A stretch of 64,000 nucleotides of DNA from Macrostomum hystrix (GCA_950097015.1 CATNEN010000003.1:10025501-10089500); one strand, 5' to 3'. Shown: positions 1-11,485, numbered from the stretch's first letter. Notes: generated by a model from the sequence alone, not told the origin. Made by a program: numbers and translations.

Positions 1-46
1 AGGAAGCTTGAATGAAAAAATCCAGGCAAGGTACAGCGGTACTCAC

Positions 47-518
47 AGTGCCTTGCTAGCTGCAGAGCCGAGTACCTCATGCTACTATAGTAGAAATTAT
101 CATCCAACAGCAATACTCGACAAGTAGAAACGGGGGCAGTAGACAGTGGCACAGCTAAACCGGTTAGATCTGGTTCTGCTCCATCGGAGTTATCTTCGGA
201 GAAGTACAACTTGGCCGCATGATTAGTGAGTCTACATAGCAACTTGTCCAAGCTTCTGAGTAGGCATTGTCGAACCTGTTTCCAAGTGGCGACGTCTTCC
301 AGGTTGACACTGGCCGACACAGCCGAGTCGGGTACAAACTGGTCGAATTCCAAGTGACTAAAGCGAATGACGTCATTGTTAGAGTTGGCGAGGCGATTCA
401 GCGAGGCGCGGCAGAGATTTTTACACAGGGTGGTCTTGCCACAGCCAGGCAAACCCATCACTAACAGAAGGGCAATGGATGGTCTGTCATTGTTGACCAT
501 AGTAGAGCCAGATTGCAT
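47..518 (-). CDS. PSTK: L-seryl-tRNA(Sec) kinase, first exon (partial)
   Basis: PSTK phosphorylates Ser-tRNA(Sec), the step before selenium insertion in selenocysteine synthesis. The reading frame opens after a stop, with in-frame ATGs at 518 and 500; the second directly precedes the hydrophobic strand and P-loop GLPGCGKT, so either start is possible. Further on, TWKQVRQCLLRSLDKLL and the characteristic DDNFYYSSMRYSALQLAR match the family closely. The frame reaches a strong donor GTGAGT on the minus strand (plus-strand 41-46), so exon 1 ends at 47 and the rest lies left of the window. An acceptor-like TTTTCAG sits about 30 bases upstream of the ATG at 518. Identification comes from remembered family motifs; the C-terminal half cannot be checked here. 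Confidence 0.85.
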
Positions 519-904
519 TGGTGTAGTGTGTATGATGGGTACAGTTTCTGAAAATTCCCGATCAGATATCGCGATGAATAGTGTGTTTTATTGGACTCAA
601 TACGGTAAAGGTCGCGAGTTCCATTCCCCAAATTATTAATTAATTTGAGACGCATATTTAACTGCAGAATTTAATTGAAAACGTTTAGACGATTTGCTGG
701 TTCAGTGTATTTTGCAATTAATAAACTTTTTCGATGCAAGAAAACTTACTAATTGAAGTTGAAATTTAGTGACTGTAATATATAAACAACTTTTTAAGCA
801 ATTTCGGTTCAGTGAAAAGTTAGAAGAAAGTATATAATTACAAAAAATGAATGTTTGAATAATTAAGCACAGAAAGTTAAGAAAAAATATGTTTTTTAAG
901 TAAA

Positions 905-1291
905 AAAACAATTCGACGAACCCAACAGTTTCTCTAAGCAAATCGACGAACCCAACAGTTTCTCTAAGCAAATCGACGAACCCAACAGTTTCTCTAAGCA
1001 AATCGACGAACCCAACAGTTTCTCTAAGCAAATCGACGAACCCAACAGTTTCTCTAAGCAAATCGACGAACCCAACAGTTTCTCTAAGCAAATCGACGAA
1101 CCCAACAGTTTCTCTATAGAAATCGACGAACCCAACAGTTTCTCTATAGTAATCGACGAACCTAACAGTTTCTCTATAGTAATCGACGAACCTAACAGTT
1201 TCTCTATAGAAATCGACGAACCTAACAGTTTCTCTATAGAAATCGACGAATCCAACAGTTTTTTCTATGGAAATTGACGAACCCAGCAAAA
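905..1291. repeat. 30-bp minisatellite between PSTK and SAE1
   Basis: About 13 head-to-tail copies of a 30-bp unit built around CGACGAACCCAACAG followed by TTTCTCTA. The units fall into two blocks, one with TCTCTAAGCA junctions (left) and one with TCTCTATAGA/TCTCTATAGT (right), so the array grew by local duplication. The unit is a multiple of three, which is why long spurious reading frames cross it. It lies 3' of both SAE1 and the PSTK start, in non-coding sequence. Confidence 0.95.
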
Positions 1292-1408
1292 GTACAAATT
1301 CGAGTAAGATATTAAGAACCGAGCTGATAAATGACATAAAAATGCAGTGTTATTTAGCCTAACAGAGCCAGTCATTAAGTCAGGAAGTTAAAGTTGTCAG
1401 AAAGCAGT

Positions 1409-4403
1409 TTAGCCCAATGTCTGAATCGATCCGCACGATTGTATGCCGTCGAATACAAAGAAATTGTTGCACGGATCGTCCTTGTGCGAGACGGCCTGGA
1501 AAAACAATAGGGTTCGATTTGCAATCGTCAGTAGTCAGTAGTATGGAAGGGAAATAAAAAAACAACAATTCATTAAGTAAAAAGTTGTATTTCTTTGATT
1601 TTGATCTCTAGTAAGCTTCTCTCCATAATAAATATAATCATGAATGCGAATTAAACAATGCGAATTGAAACTCCATCGGATTGTGACGGCAATTCTAAAT
1701 AGAAGTGTCATACGAAGTACATAAGTACAAATCGAGTAGTTGTGACATTTCAAGGCCGACTATGAACAAAAAGCGCTATTATCTTCTTTGCTTCTAAAGC
1801 AAGAATTTTAAGGATTCCATTTATTATGCTAAAATGTTTTTATAATAAACATCTATTTCTAACATTATCCCACCTGATTTTCACATTAACCTACCCGGGT
1901 TTCACATTATCACACCCGAGTCTCACATTTACTCTTCCGAGTTTCACGTTAAACCACCCGAGTCTCACATTTACTCTTCCGAGTTTCACATTATCCCACC
2001 CGAGTTTCACACTATCCTACCAGAGTTTCACATTATCCTACCCGATTCTCACATTATCCTACCCGATTCTCACATTATCCTACCCGATTCTCACATTATC
2101 CTACCCGATTCTCACATTATCCAACTGAATTTCTCACATTATCCTACTGAGTTCCTCACATTATTCTACTGAGTTCCTCACATTATCCAACTGAATTTCT
2201 CACATTATCCTACTGAGTTCCTCACATTATTCTACTGATTTCCTCACATTATCCTACTGATTTCCTCACATTATCCTACTGATTTCCTCACATTATCCTA
2301 CTGATTTCCTCACATTATCCTACTGAGTTCCTCACATTATCCTACTGATTTCCTCACATTATCCTACTGATTTCCTCACATTATCCTACTGATTTCCTCA
2401 CATTTTCCTACTGAGTTCCTCACATTATCCTACTGAGTTCCTCACATTATCCTACTGAGTTCCTCACATTATCCTACTGAGTTCCTCACATTATCCTACT
2501 GATTTCCTCACATTATCCTACTGATTTCCTCACATTATCCTACTGATTTCCTCACATTATCCTACTGATTTCCTCACATTATCCTACTGATTTCCTCACA
2601 TTATCCTACTGATTTGCTCACATTATCCTACTGAGTTCCTCAGATTATCCTACTGATTTCCTCACATTATCCTACTGAGTTCCTCACATTATCCTACTGA
2701 GTTCCTCACATTATCCTACTGAGTTCCTCACATTATCCTACTGAGTTCCTCACATTATCCTACTGAGTTCCTCACATTATCCTACTGAGTTCCTCACATT
2801 ATCCTACTGAGTTCCTCACATTATCCTACTGATTTGCTCACATTATCCTACTGAGTTCCTCACATTATCCTACTGAGTTCCTCACATTATCCTACTGAGT
2901 TCCTCACATTATCCTACTGATTTGCTCACATTATCCTACCAAATTTCTGAAATTATCCCGCCCGAATTCTCAGCCAATCGCAGCCCTACCTTGATCACCT
3001 CCTGAGCGGTGACGCCGCCAAGAATGGCCAGTACGGGACACAGCGGCCGCTGTAGGCCGGAGTTCAACGCAGCCTCGTCAAGCAGGTTGGCCGGCAGTTG
3101 TTGACTCTCGGCGAAGGCTCGCCACAGACTTTTCAAAGCGTCGACATCGGACGGCCCGGCCCGAGTGCCGCCATTCGCGCGCTGAAATTCAAACAGCAGA
3201 AATGTCAAGTAGAGCGACGGCGGCAGGCGGCGAAGGCTGCCGAGTCTAGACGGATCCCAGCGAGTTTTGAGCACGGACTCAAAGTCGGGATAATCGACGC
3301 GACGTTTAATTAGTTGAGTCTCAGCTGGCTGAGCAGCGGGGTGGCTTGAGTTGTCGGAGGCGGAATCAGAAGGACCGTCAGCGATGACAACACTGGCGGC
3401 TTGCTGATGGCCAGCCTTTGGCGGCACCTGCAGATTCGATGACATTGTGTTACTTAACCAGTGTCTTCTTTGTCACCCGGTTAAGTGTTTATACCCCTAG
3501 CCTACATTGGATTGTCATTAACGCCAGCTTAAAATCCTAATATCTAACCCACATGCACTTCGGATTCTGGGGAAGTCAACATAAAACCAAAAATGTTCTG
3601 TCTTCATGAATCAATTCTTAAGCCACACCAGATGGCTTAGCAATGGATTACAAATCCTTAATCTAGCCTTCAACTAATCAGCAGCTTCCTTAATTAAGTC
3701 CCTAATTCTAAGCTTCTATAATGTTTTAAAAGTTGGAATTATTGATCAGGTTTTCAAGCACTTTAACAAGGTACTCAATAATAATCATCTGTATCTCTAT
3801 CCTCATTAGCAGCTTCCCAATTCGAAACGTTCCGCTGATCCTCACCGTCTTCGTCTCGGCGGCATATTCGTGATTCTGCAAATCCAAAAATGCGTAGCCG
3901 TGACAGCCGAAACAGTCGGCTGCAAAGAATTGCACGAGCTTGCCGTTGACGCTATGAGCATCGCGACAGATCCTATTGAGAAACTGCAGGACACCAACTG
4001 GCTGACCAATCGCTACTAAAGCTTCGTAGCCTTCAACACTCAACACTTCGGTTGACAACTCGTCCGGCTGACCAGCTCTGGATGTCACATCAACCATCGG
4101 ATTGAGATCTTTCAATGCCGCCAGAGCGGCCTCGGAGCGACAAGGCCGGCTGTTTGTTACTAAAAGTTCGGCGTCGTAGATGAAGCTGTCATTAATATCG
4201 TCAGTTGTTAGCGGCGTGTCATCCATCAGAGTGAGGGATCGAACACCCGCTAGCACCAGATTCTTGGCCACCTCGCCAGCCAGGGGCGGGGCGCCGATCA
4301 TCAATACGCGCGCGGCTCGCAGACGCTTCTGAGCGTCCAGACCCCACAGGCGAATTTGACGATCGTACAGTTCGGCTTCCTGGGCCGTGATGTCAGCGTC
4401 CAT
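1409..4403 (-). CDS. SAE1: SUMO-activating enzyme subunit 1 (Aos1), 3 exons, 360 aa
   Basis: SAE1 pairs with UBA2 to form the SUMO E1 that adenylates SUMO in the nucleus. Exons on the minus strand are 4403-3846 (186 codons), 3427-2990 (146) and 1495-1409 (28 plus TAA), all joined in phase 0 at GTGAGG, GTAGGG donors and CTGCAG, TTCCAG acceptors. Exon 1 carries the ThiF/E1 opening YDRQIRLWGLDAQKRLR and the AKNLVLAGV helix. Exon 2 has LGGVTAQEVIK. Exon 3 ends with NNFFVFDG, the usual SAE1 C-terminal motif. The 360-residue length fits the roughly 346 of human SAE1. As expected for this subunit, no catalytic-cysteine domain is seen. Intron 2 is nearly all minisatellite, and intron 1 (3428-3845) is plain sequence. 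TTTTTGCAG lies just before the start codon, suggesting a 5' splice there. Confidence 0.93.
1860..2940. repeat. 21-22-bp minisatellite filling SAE1 intron 2
   Basis: Roughly 50 direct repeats with core CTCACATTATCCTACTGA. The first part has 18-21-bp units ending in CCCGAGT or CCCGATTCT. The rest is a homogeneous 22-bp unit ending in GTTC, TTTC or TTGC. The array makes up about 1.1 kb of the 1.5-kb intron (1496-2989). It is pyrimidine-rich on the plus strand, so purine-rich in the pre-mRNA. Confidence 0.95.
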
Positions 4404-4559
4404 AATTGGAAATCGCTGCAAAAATCAATCGATAGAAGCATTTTTGTAAAATCACTTAGACACGACAAGCCCCCCAAATTAATGAGGCGCACTACGGATT
4501 CGAGCTCAGGTAACCCCGTAGAAAGAATTGGACGCTATTCCGCTATGCAACTCAACTCA

Positions 4560-5236
4560 TTAAGTTCTCTTTACTTCACACCTAGCTTCATTCCTAGCTC
4601 AGTAGCACCCACCTCACTCCTTCACATCTAGCTTCATTCCTAGCCCAGTAGCACCCACCTCACTCCTTCACACCTAGCTTCATTCCTAGCCCAGTAGCAC
4701 CCACCTCACTTCTTCACATCTAGCTTCATTCCTAGCCCAGTAGCACCCACCTCACTTCTTCACATCTAGCTTCATTCCTAGCCCAGTAGCACCCACCTCA
4801 CTCCTTCACACCTAGCTTCATTCCTAGCCCAGTAGCACCCACCTCACTCCTTCACACCTAGCTTCATTCCTAGCCCAGTAGCACCCACCTCACTCCTTCA
4901 CACCTAGCTTCATTCCTAGCCCAGTAGCACCCACCTCACCCCTTCACACCTAGCTTCATTCCTAGCCCAGTAGCACCCACCTCACTGCTTCACACCTAGC
5001 TTCATTCCTAGCCCAGTAGCACCCACCTCACTCCTTCACACCTAGCTTCATTCCTAGCCCAGTAGCACCCACCTCACCCCTTCACACCTAGCTTCATTCC
5101 TAGCCCAGTAGCACCCACCTCACTCCTTCACACCTTGCTTCATTCCTAACCTAGTAGCACCCACATCACTCCTTCACACCTAGCTTCATTCCTAGCCCAG
5201 TAGCACCCACCTCAATCCTTCACATGTAGCTTCATT
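4560..5236. repeat. 46-bp minisatellite upstream of SAE1
   Basis: About 14-15 tandem copies of a 46-bp unit containing CTAGCTTCATTCCTAGC and AGTAGCACCCACCTCAC. Differences between copies are few, mainly CTCC/CTTC/CCCC before the TTCACA junction. It lies 160 bp upstream of the SAE1 start, in the promoter or 5' UTR intron region. Confidence 0.95.
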
Positions 5237-5816
5237 CCAAGTTTTTCGGGATGAAATCTAATCGTTAAAAATGATTCGCAATTCTCGTTTCCTTCAGTTC
5301 ACTAAGCTGTAAATTCTGTGGCAATAATTTGATGGCATCCTAGGCAAACTTAATAAAACATGAGTTTCAGCTCTAGCCGATGCTAAGAAAAAAAAACGCA
5401 AAAATGAAAATAATTGGAGCTTCAACGGCTCGCAGCTATTTTCAATCATCCGGATTTTCGCCATAATCCAAAAAACACCTGGGTTTCCGTTACGAAGGCT
5501 TAGCTATAAAATAAAATCAATATTTTCTTAGAAACAGACCGCCAAATTTAGTTTGAGTCGAGAATTATTTGAATCTGAACTGAAATTGCTAAGCTTCCAA
5601 TCAAGAAATGTTAATTAAAAAAGTATACGAGCTATTTTTAGAAATAACAGAAAAAAAACTAAATCTGCTTCAGATGGAAAAAGAAAAGACAAAAAATTTA
5701 ACGACTAACTTTCTTGTTTAATTAACTAAACGCACTCTCTATTTAATTAGAAATTCGATATAGACTTAGTGAAATAAATAAAGATCATTTAAGGAATGAG
5801 GCAACCACTTTGGTAA
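5237..5816. other. AT-rich intergenic spacer
   Basis: No reading frame, RNA gene or element termini were recognised between the 46-bp array and the 3' end of UFSP1. The sequence is AT-rich with short A runs. Confidence 0.6.
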
Positions 5817-6506
5817 TTAGATGATAGGTAGGCACAGATTATAGAAATGTGTCTCGCTAAATGATTCAACACTGTGCCAAGCAAGCCAGCCATCATTCAC
5901 TAGATGAACTAGATCCGATGAGTGTCCAACATATCCGAGAACAAGATGCGGATCCAATACTAGCAGCTCCGCATTGGCATCGGGAGCTATCATCACGGCC
6001 AAGATGGTTTTAGCCGCGGCATCCGTGTGACCGCCCATCATAACGGGACAGCCGACATCGAGAAAGTGTCGCTTCAGAGCGTGAACATCAAGCAGATGAC
6101 GAGAATCAGTTGAACACTGCTGATGAAATATCCGGCATCGACAATCAGCGAATCTATCAATCAGATAAGCGGCCTCCAAACAGCCAATCCAATCTTTGGA
6201 GCCGACAAAACTAGCCGGCTTATCTCCCATAGCAACTAGGGCTGATTGCATCTGCGGCAAAGTTGGTACCAATATATCCCGCTTTAAAACAGGTTTAGCA
6301 TTCAGTAACAACCAGTGCAGTATAGTCTGACAGGTGCGGTAACCGCAGCCCCAGCCAGCATCGTTAAAACCATCGCAGCCGTAATGATAATGGGCTACTG
6401 AGCCAGAGAAACCGGTAACAAATTCTGGTTGAATTTTTTTTGGCAACAGCTGAACTGCATCAGCTAAGCTGAATTCGGTCAGGTTTGGCGGCTGCTGAAG
6501 TGACAT
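5817..6506 (-). CDS. UFSP1: UFM1-specific protease 1 type cysteine protease, single exon, 229 aa
   Basis: Peptidase C78 enzymes mature pro-UFM1 and remove UFM1 from targets. One uninterrupted frame runs from ATG at 6506 to TAG at 5817, and its 229 residues match the short UFSP1 type (about 217 in mouse) rather than the longer UFSP2. The catalytic cysteine is Cys54 in DAGWGCGYRTCQ. The Asp-His part of the triad is D185-P-H187 in LVLDPHLVLG, and the oxyanion tyrosine lies in SVAHYHYGCDGFND. GSKDWIGCLEAAYLID and MMGGHTDAAAKTILAV are further family blocks. All catalytic residues are present, so it should be active. The neighbour SAE1 also works on a ubiquitin-like protein, but nothing shows co-regulation. 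Confidence 0.92.
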   Translation of the reverse strand: MSLQQPPNLTEFSLADAVQLLPKKIQPEFVTGFSGSVAHYHYGCDGFNDAGWGCGYRTCQTILHWLLLNAKPVLKRDILVPTLPQMQSALVAMGDKPASFVGSKDWIGCLEAAYLIDRFADCRCRIFHQQCSTDSRHLLDVHALKRHFLDVGCPVMMGGHTDAAAKTILAVMIAPDANAELLVLDPHLVLGYVGHSSDLVHLVNDGWLAWHSVESFSETHFYNLCLPII

Positions 6507-6601
6507 TTAAAGCAACTAGACCAGTTAAGAGCATTGCGCGATTTAGATATGAGATGTCAATAGGATGCCACAGACAATTGGGACATTATTGTGGGATTTA
6601 A

Positions 6602-6972
6602 TACTGTACAATTGTGTAATTTTATGGGAGTGCTGCGGTCAAAGGCACATCATTTGGTGGTACTAGACACAGCCAGCGAGGAGACAATTCTGCCCATTCC
6701 GCTGACTCCTGAGCACACTCGGACACAGATACCGTACGCAGGCACACACTCATGCACACAGGAGTGTACATCTGCTATGACTTTCTCTATCGTCAGGCAG
6801 TGTACACTCTCACTGCGCCTTAGAGGTTGGCACTTAAGGGCACAAATGGCACGACGAGCCCCCAAGCCTTCGCGCCGCAACTGCGCCCCAAATGGCCTTG
6901 CTGCGGAATCGAGCTCAGGGACCTTGGTGCGAGAGGCAAACGTGTTAACTGCTCTTCCACTCACCACTCCCT
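6602..6972 (-). mobile_element. tRNA-derived SINE copy A
   Basis: One member of a family found at least five times here. Read on the minus strand it starts with a tRNA-like head holding a B-box-like GAGCTCGATTCC and the segment CTCTCGCACCAAGGTCCC. It continues with GCGGCGCGAAGG-like sequence, a body with ACTCTCACACAGG-type motifs, and ends near GTGCCTTTGACCGCAGC. It diverges from the other copies at many positions, so it is an older insertion. No target duplication was resolved. Confidence 0.75.
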
Positions 6973-8035
6973 CTAAAGATGATTGTGGAGTTCTGAAGAC
7001 AATTTCTATCAAAATCGTGTGATTTCGATACAGTATAGGATTGAATGATGATTGTGGAATTCTGATCGGATTCTGAAAGTGAGCGTGTGACTAGGAGTTT
7101 GATTCTGAAGAAAACAGAATCCATCATTTTAAAATTTTATAAAGTTAAAGTTTATTTTAAATTTGATTTTCAAAGCAATTGTGGGACATAATTGGGTTCA
7201 AACTAAATCGGTTTAATTTCAATGGTGTTATTGTGTTATGCAAAGACCATATTATTAAAAGGCAGTAAAATTTAAAGTCAAACGTTTGACTAGAAATTTG
7301 TCATACAAATGAAAATTTTGTAATCTAATCTACGAGTATTAGATCAAATAGATTTAAACACAATCACAGAAGTATTATTTCCCGTTCTAAAACAAGCCCT
7401 TTAGCAAAAATTTGAACCATATACAATAGCTCGTACACCGAGGTAGGCAGAAGGTAAAGATTAGTTACATTTTAAAGAGAAGCCATTCAGTCTACGAACT
7501 TCAAATTTTAGGTTGCCATGGAAACCATTCACCAATTATAAAAAATTATCAATTTTTACACATCTGTCCCCACTTTATTGACGATCTAAACAGGCAGACA
7601 GGGAAAAACGAGGCAGACAGGAATATTGATCGCATGATTTCCGACTGTAGGGGACTAAAATAAGAACAGGAAAAGCTATACAACCGGCTTACACATGGTA
7701 TAGTCCAGGCATTTGATTAGGCAGATTTGCGGGTTGCCTAATAGGAGAAGAGGCGAAAATCTGATGAATGTTGAACAGAATCAGGTTACAGAAGCTGCTT
7801 GGGAATTTCATTGAGAGTATTCCCAGCTGAGCTAGCAGAGGAGAGACAAGAAAGAGGCGTAAGAATCGAATGACTAAAAGAAGAGAAGGAGGCACTTAAA
7901 GCCTCAATATCGCAACTAAAACTGACAGTCATGTTTATTGAGGATTAACAGCGAATAGGATGCACTTATTGGACCCATATTTACGAAGTTAAAACTACAA
8001 TAAATTGTCTTACTCAAAGATATAAATATAATATT
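6973..8035. other. Intergenic, no gene seen
   Basis: A partial direct duplication of GATGATTGTGGA with following sequence occurs at 6978 and 7047. Otherwise no supported gene is visible, only AT-rich sequence and short unconvincing frames. Confidence 0.55.
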
Positions 8036-8346
8036 AATAATATTTGCAGGGTTGCGGACAATGGCACGTTTGGTGAGACTAGACCTGCAGCCAGCAAGGA
8101 GGTAACTCTGCCCATTTCGCTCACACAGGTGTGTGCATCTGCCATGACTTTCTCATCGTCACTCTCACTGTACACTCTCACTGAGCCGTTTGGGTTAGCC
8201 TTTATGGATGTAAATTGCATGACAAGCCCCCAAGCCTTTTATCCGCGGCTGCGCTCCAACGATGTGGTCTCGCCGCGAAACCGAGCTCCGGGACCTTGGT
8301 GCGAGAAGCAGATGCGTTAGACCGCTCCGTCAACTCACCCCTGCTA
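8036..8346 (-). mobile_element. tRNA-derived SINE copy B
   Basis: Same family as copy A, with the head at the right end (GAACCTTGGTGCGAG-like at about 8290-8315) and the tail at the left, next to TTAATAATATTTGCAGGG. It carries the shared CATGACTTTCTCATCGTC and TGACAAGCCCCCAAGCC blocks. It is shorter than copy D because part of the central CA/TG-rich body is missing. Confidence 0.75.
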
Positions 8347-8385
8347 AAGGATATTCTATTATTAGTAAGCATTTACATAGTTTAC

Positions 8386-8449
8386 CATTGGCTGAGATTC
8401 GAACTCCAGACCTCTTGATTAGGAATCCGAAGCTCTACTGACTGGGCTG
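8386..8449 (-). tRNA. tRNA-Arg(CCT)-like sequence, probably a pseudogene or SINE head
   Basis: The minus strand contains an A-box-like CAGTCAGTAGAGC, an anticodon-loop-like TTCCTAA (CCT) and a textbook B-box GAGTTCGAATCTC at the right spacing. The anticodon stem has at least two mismatches and the flanking sequences do not form an acceptor stem, so a functional tRNA is unlikely. It is better read as a degenerate tRNA or the head of a tRNA-derived element. Confidence 0.45.
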
Positions 8450-9416
8450 CAAGCTCTAGTCTATATTGTGTAGAGTTTTCTTAAAATTTAGATATTAGAT
8501 CTACAACTAAGAACAAACTTGGTGGATTTGAAGCACATAAAAGTACATTATCAGCATTTATACTCTGGACGAAACTTACATTGGTTTAAGCGACACAGGA
8601 ATAAACAAAGGATGCACACATTAGTTATTTGAGACGACTGGTTACCAAGCTGTTTGGATAGGTTGTGAGAACTAACAGAAGGCATTAACGTACCTATATC
8701 CCCCTCCGCTTTGCAAGGCATATTGCAGCATTATTCAAAGTCAACATGCAGCAGTTTAAATATAAGGGGCGTAGAAAATTTTCAACGGGTCTAGATAGCA
8801 TAGGAAATGAAAAGGGGTGAAATTGGGACGGGAAACGCGAACACGTCAAACACAGATGTCTCGGGCGCATGATGGCGTCCCAAAACAGAGTGGGTGACGG
8901 CCGTGAGAAAAAAACGCATATACGATGGGAGTACAGATAGTAAAAAAAGAAAATTTAACTTATAGCTTTATAGACAAAAATATCACAACAAAAAATATGC
9001 ACACAACATAACTTTCATTTGTCTATGTTAATCAACTGCACCGCTTTTAACATCAACCATTTGGAGTTTGTACAGTATATGCTGTAGGCTTATTGAGATA
9101 ATTTTTGTTTTTCAGGCTTTACAGGCTTTAAAGAAGGTATTGCTTAAAATAGAATTTGTTATTGAATGCTGATATTGGCCAGCTTTTATGATGTACTTTT
9201 ACATCACTTAATTACAACTTAATTACAACTTAAAAACTCCGTACAAAGAGTCCATACATGACAAGTAGCGGGACAAAAACTATTTTGGGTTGTCTTGCAT
9301 TTGACGCATCAATTATCAAACGGCAATTGAAATTGAAAGCTGCTTACACAGCATTACAATAAATATCTAATCATATCGTCTTTATAGTACTGCCTTCGAC
9401 TAGTGTCAGTAGATCA
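8450..9416. other. Intergenic spacer 3' of SSUH2
   Basis: No gene or repeat array was recognised. It should contain the SSUH2 3' UTR on the minus strand, but no clear cleavage site was assigned. Confidence 0.5.
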
Positions 9417-10817
9417 TCACAGGATACAGCAAGCTCGACCTGGATAGTCGGGGAAGTGCACTAGACGATCTGGGCCATAGACATAAAATCGACCGCGTCG
9501 ACCGGCTAGTTCCCAATCAACGGCTGTCACATCGGCAGCTGAAACACTGTGCCGCATGGCTAGGACGCGGCCGCGCGTCGATTCTCGCGCCAACAGAGCC
9601 GGGAGGAGTTCGCGAGAAAATCTGCGAGCCCTCTCGTCGGCGCAAAGATCCGGCGACAGCGGACTAAGCCTAGTAGATTCTTCGCTAAATATTTCAGTGC
9701 TAAATTGGCTCAGACGCAGGCCGGGAAGATGGGGATCGTCCATCACAAGAGAAGCTTCGGCTAGGCGAGTCTCTCCGTATCGACGCCAAACAATGCGCAA
9801 CTCAAGGCGCCAGTTAAGGCGTCGCAGACCATTGCACAGGCGGCAGACGCTGGCGCCGTTGGTGCACTTTCCGCAGCGCAAGAAACCGGCGCCGCCGCAG
9901 AAGCCGCAAGGGCCGCCAACAGCTCCAGCAAGTTTTTTGTCGCCATCGCCAACACTGAGGCTGACGCCGCCACCGCAAGCTGGACAATGCTGGGGCGGTT
10001 TACTACCGGCGCTACAATCAACACATTTAACGCGACCTCGACCGTGACAATAGCCGCACGGACGAGTGGACTCTGTGCCGGGCACCGGCTTAGTAGTCTC
10101 AGTTTGGTGCCAAAGTTTTATTGGTCCATCCTCGCCAACGGAAACATCCCAAGGCGATACCGGTGACACTTCTAGCAGCTGCTGCTGTTGCTCATTAAAA
10201 GGCCAACAGCGCCATTGTAGGCATCGACGCTCAACAAATAGTTCGCAACGATAAGCCACAGAGCTGCTGTGATGCAGGCCTCGAAGCTCCATAGCCGAAG
10301 CGGCACGGCCGGCGCCGCAGAGGCAGCCGCCGCTAACTGAATGTTGTTCAGCAACAAAGCGTTGAAGAGCATCTCTAGCCGACTTACCGTCTAGTCGCTT
10401 GGCGGGCTGGTTAGCCACTGTTGGAGAATTAGAGGTGACGCCGGTTGGTGACGAGACCAGCGGGGCAGCTTCAGTTGGTGGCGACAGCCATCGATGATTA
10501 TCATTATCGATATCGTCAAAATCGTGATTATCATCGCTAGTCTCATTATTATCGCTCTCGATGCGGTTGCCCGGTCTACAATTATTATCGTCACTATCTG
10601 GCTTAGTTGGAGTTGATTGGATGCACTGCAGCATCGGCAAAGCCAGATTGTGACATTCGGCATAAGATGCATTCGGAACTGTGGGCGGATAACGAGCTGT
10701 GGGACCCAGAAGACGATCATTAAGAGCTTTAAAGTCTGTCAAGGAGATTGAAGACGCTAAAGAAACCGTGTCCGTATCGTCGTCCTTGTCAATGTAAGCT
10801 TCAGCAGATGAGCTCAT
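9417..10817 (-). CDS. SSUH2: SSUH2-like (SSU-2 homolog) zinc-motif protein, single exon, 466 aa
   Basis: A single open frame from ATG 10817 to the stop at 9417. Residues 1-150 are acidic, Ser/Asp/Asn-rich and probably disordered. The conserved part begins around KSARDALQRFVAEQ. It includes CELFVERRCLQWRCWPFN, then DnaJ-type CxxCxGxG knuckles (CGYCHGRGRVKC, CPACGGG, CGFCGGAGFLRCGKC, CRLCNGLRRL), and ends FYVYGPDRLVHFPDYPGRAC. This order matches the SSUH2/SSU-2 family, whose members are linked to odontoblast gene control in vertebrates and neuronal suppression in nematodes; the molecular role is unclear. The protein ends in CCIL, which fits a CaaX-type lipid signal, an inference. Most animal homologs have introns; this one has none. 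Confidence 0.85.
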   Translation of the reverse strand: MSSSAEAYIDKDDDTDTVSLASSISLTDFKALNDRLLGPTARYPPTVPNASYAECHNLALPMLQCIQSTPTKPDSDDNNCRPGNRIESDNNETSDDNHDFDDIDNDNHRWLSPPTEAAPLVSSPTGVTSNSPTVANQPAKRLDGKSARDALQRFVAEQHSVSGGCLCGAGRAASAMELRGLHHSSSVAYRCELFVERRCLQWRCWPFNEQQQQLLEVSPVSPWDVSVGEDGPIKLWHQTETTKPVPGTESTRPCGYCHGRGRVKCVDCSAGSKPPQHCPACGGGVSLSVGDGDKKLAGAVGGPCGFCGGAGFLRCGKCTNGASVCRLCNGLRRLNWRLELRIVWRRYGETRLAEASLVMDDPHLPGLRLSQFSTEIFSEESTRLSPLSPDLCADERARRFSRELLPALLARESTRGRVLAMRHSVSAADVTAVDWELAGRRGRFYVYGPDRLVHFPDYPGRACCIL

Positions 10818-11485
10818 TGTGTAAGCTTGTAGTTGATGTTGTTGTCATAGCAACCAAAAGCAGTCGCACTAATGCAGAAGCATGAACAAAGTCAATGCGG
10901 TCTCATTTTAACAGTCTATTTATATAGAATAGGTAAATCAATCGTCAAACGAGGCAAGAAAGGAAAGGATAGGAAAGCTCCATAGCAAACGAACAGCACC
11001 AATCAGAAGCAGAGGAGCTGCTAAGCCTAGGACTAACTGACACGAAAATAGAAATTGAGCGTAGAGAGACGGGCGAGGGAATGAAGCTGAAAAGCGTGTC
11101 AAGCCCAGTTCCCGTAGCCCAGTTGAAGTCAGATAGATTACAGGTGATACTCGCCAGCTTCAAGAGGAATAATATTACGGGTTAGAGGGGAGAGAAAGAA
11201 AAGCCAGCGAACTCAACACAGCCTCCCACAATGAGCAACGTGGAGACGATTAACAGTAGATAGACCACGCTATGGGTGCATTTCAAATACCCGCTGCCTA
11301 CCTCACTGCTCCCAAACCGAATGACCGATTCTCGTGAAAGTTATTCGATCCACATAGTTGGATCAAAATTTTCCGCCTTCTACGATGAACTCACCTTTAA
11401 AGTTGTCCAACGTCATCATCGTCGAGATATTTTGCGATTAGTGTCGAAGACCCTGGTACAACTAAAATTGGTCTGTATAAACATC
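10818..11485. other. Intergenic, no gene seen
   Basis: Upstream region of SSUH2. Short frames are present but none shows family motifs, and no promoter element was recognised. Confidence 0.5.

Noticed and set aside
6591-7022. 143- and 120-residue frames on both strands
   Set aside because: They cover SINE copy A; the family's other copies do not keep the frame.
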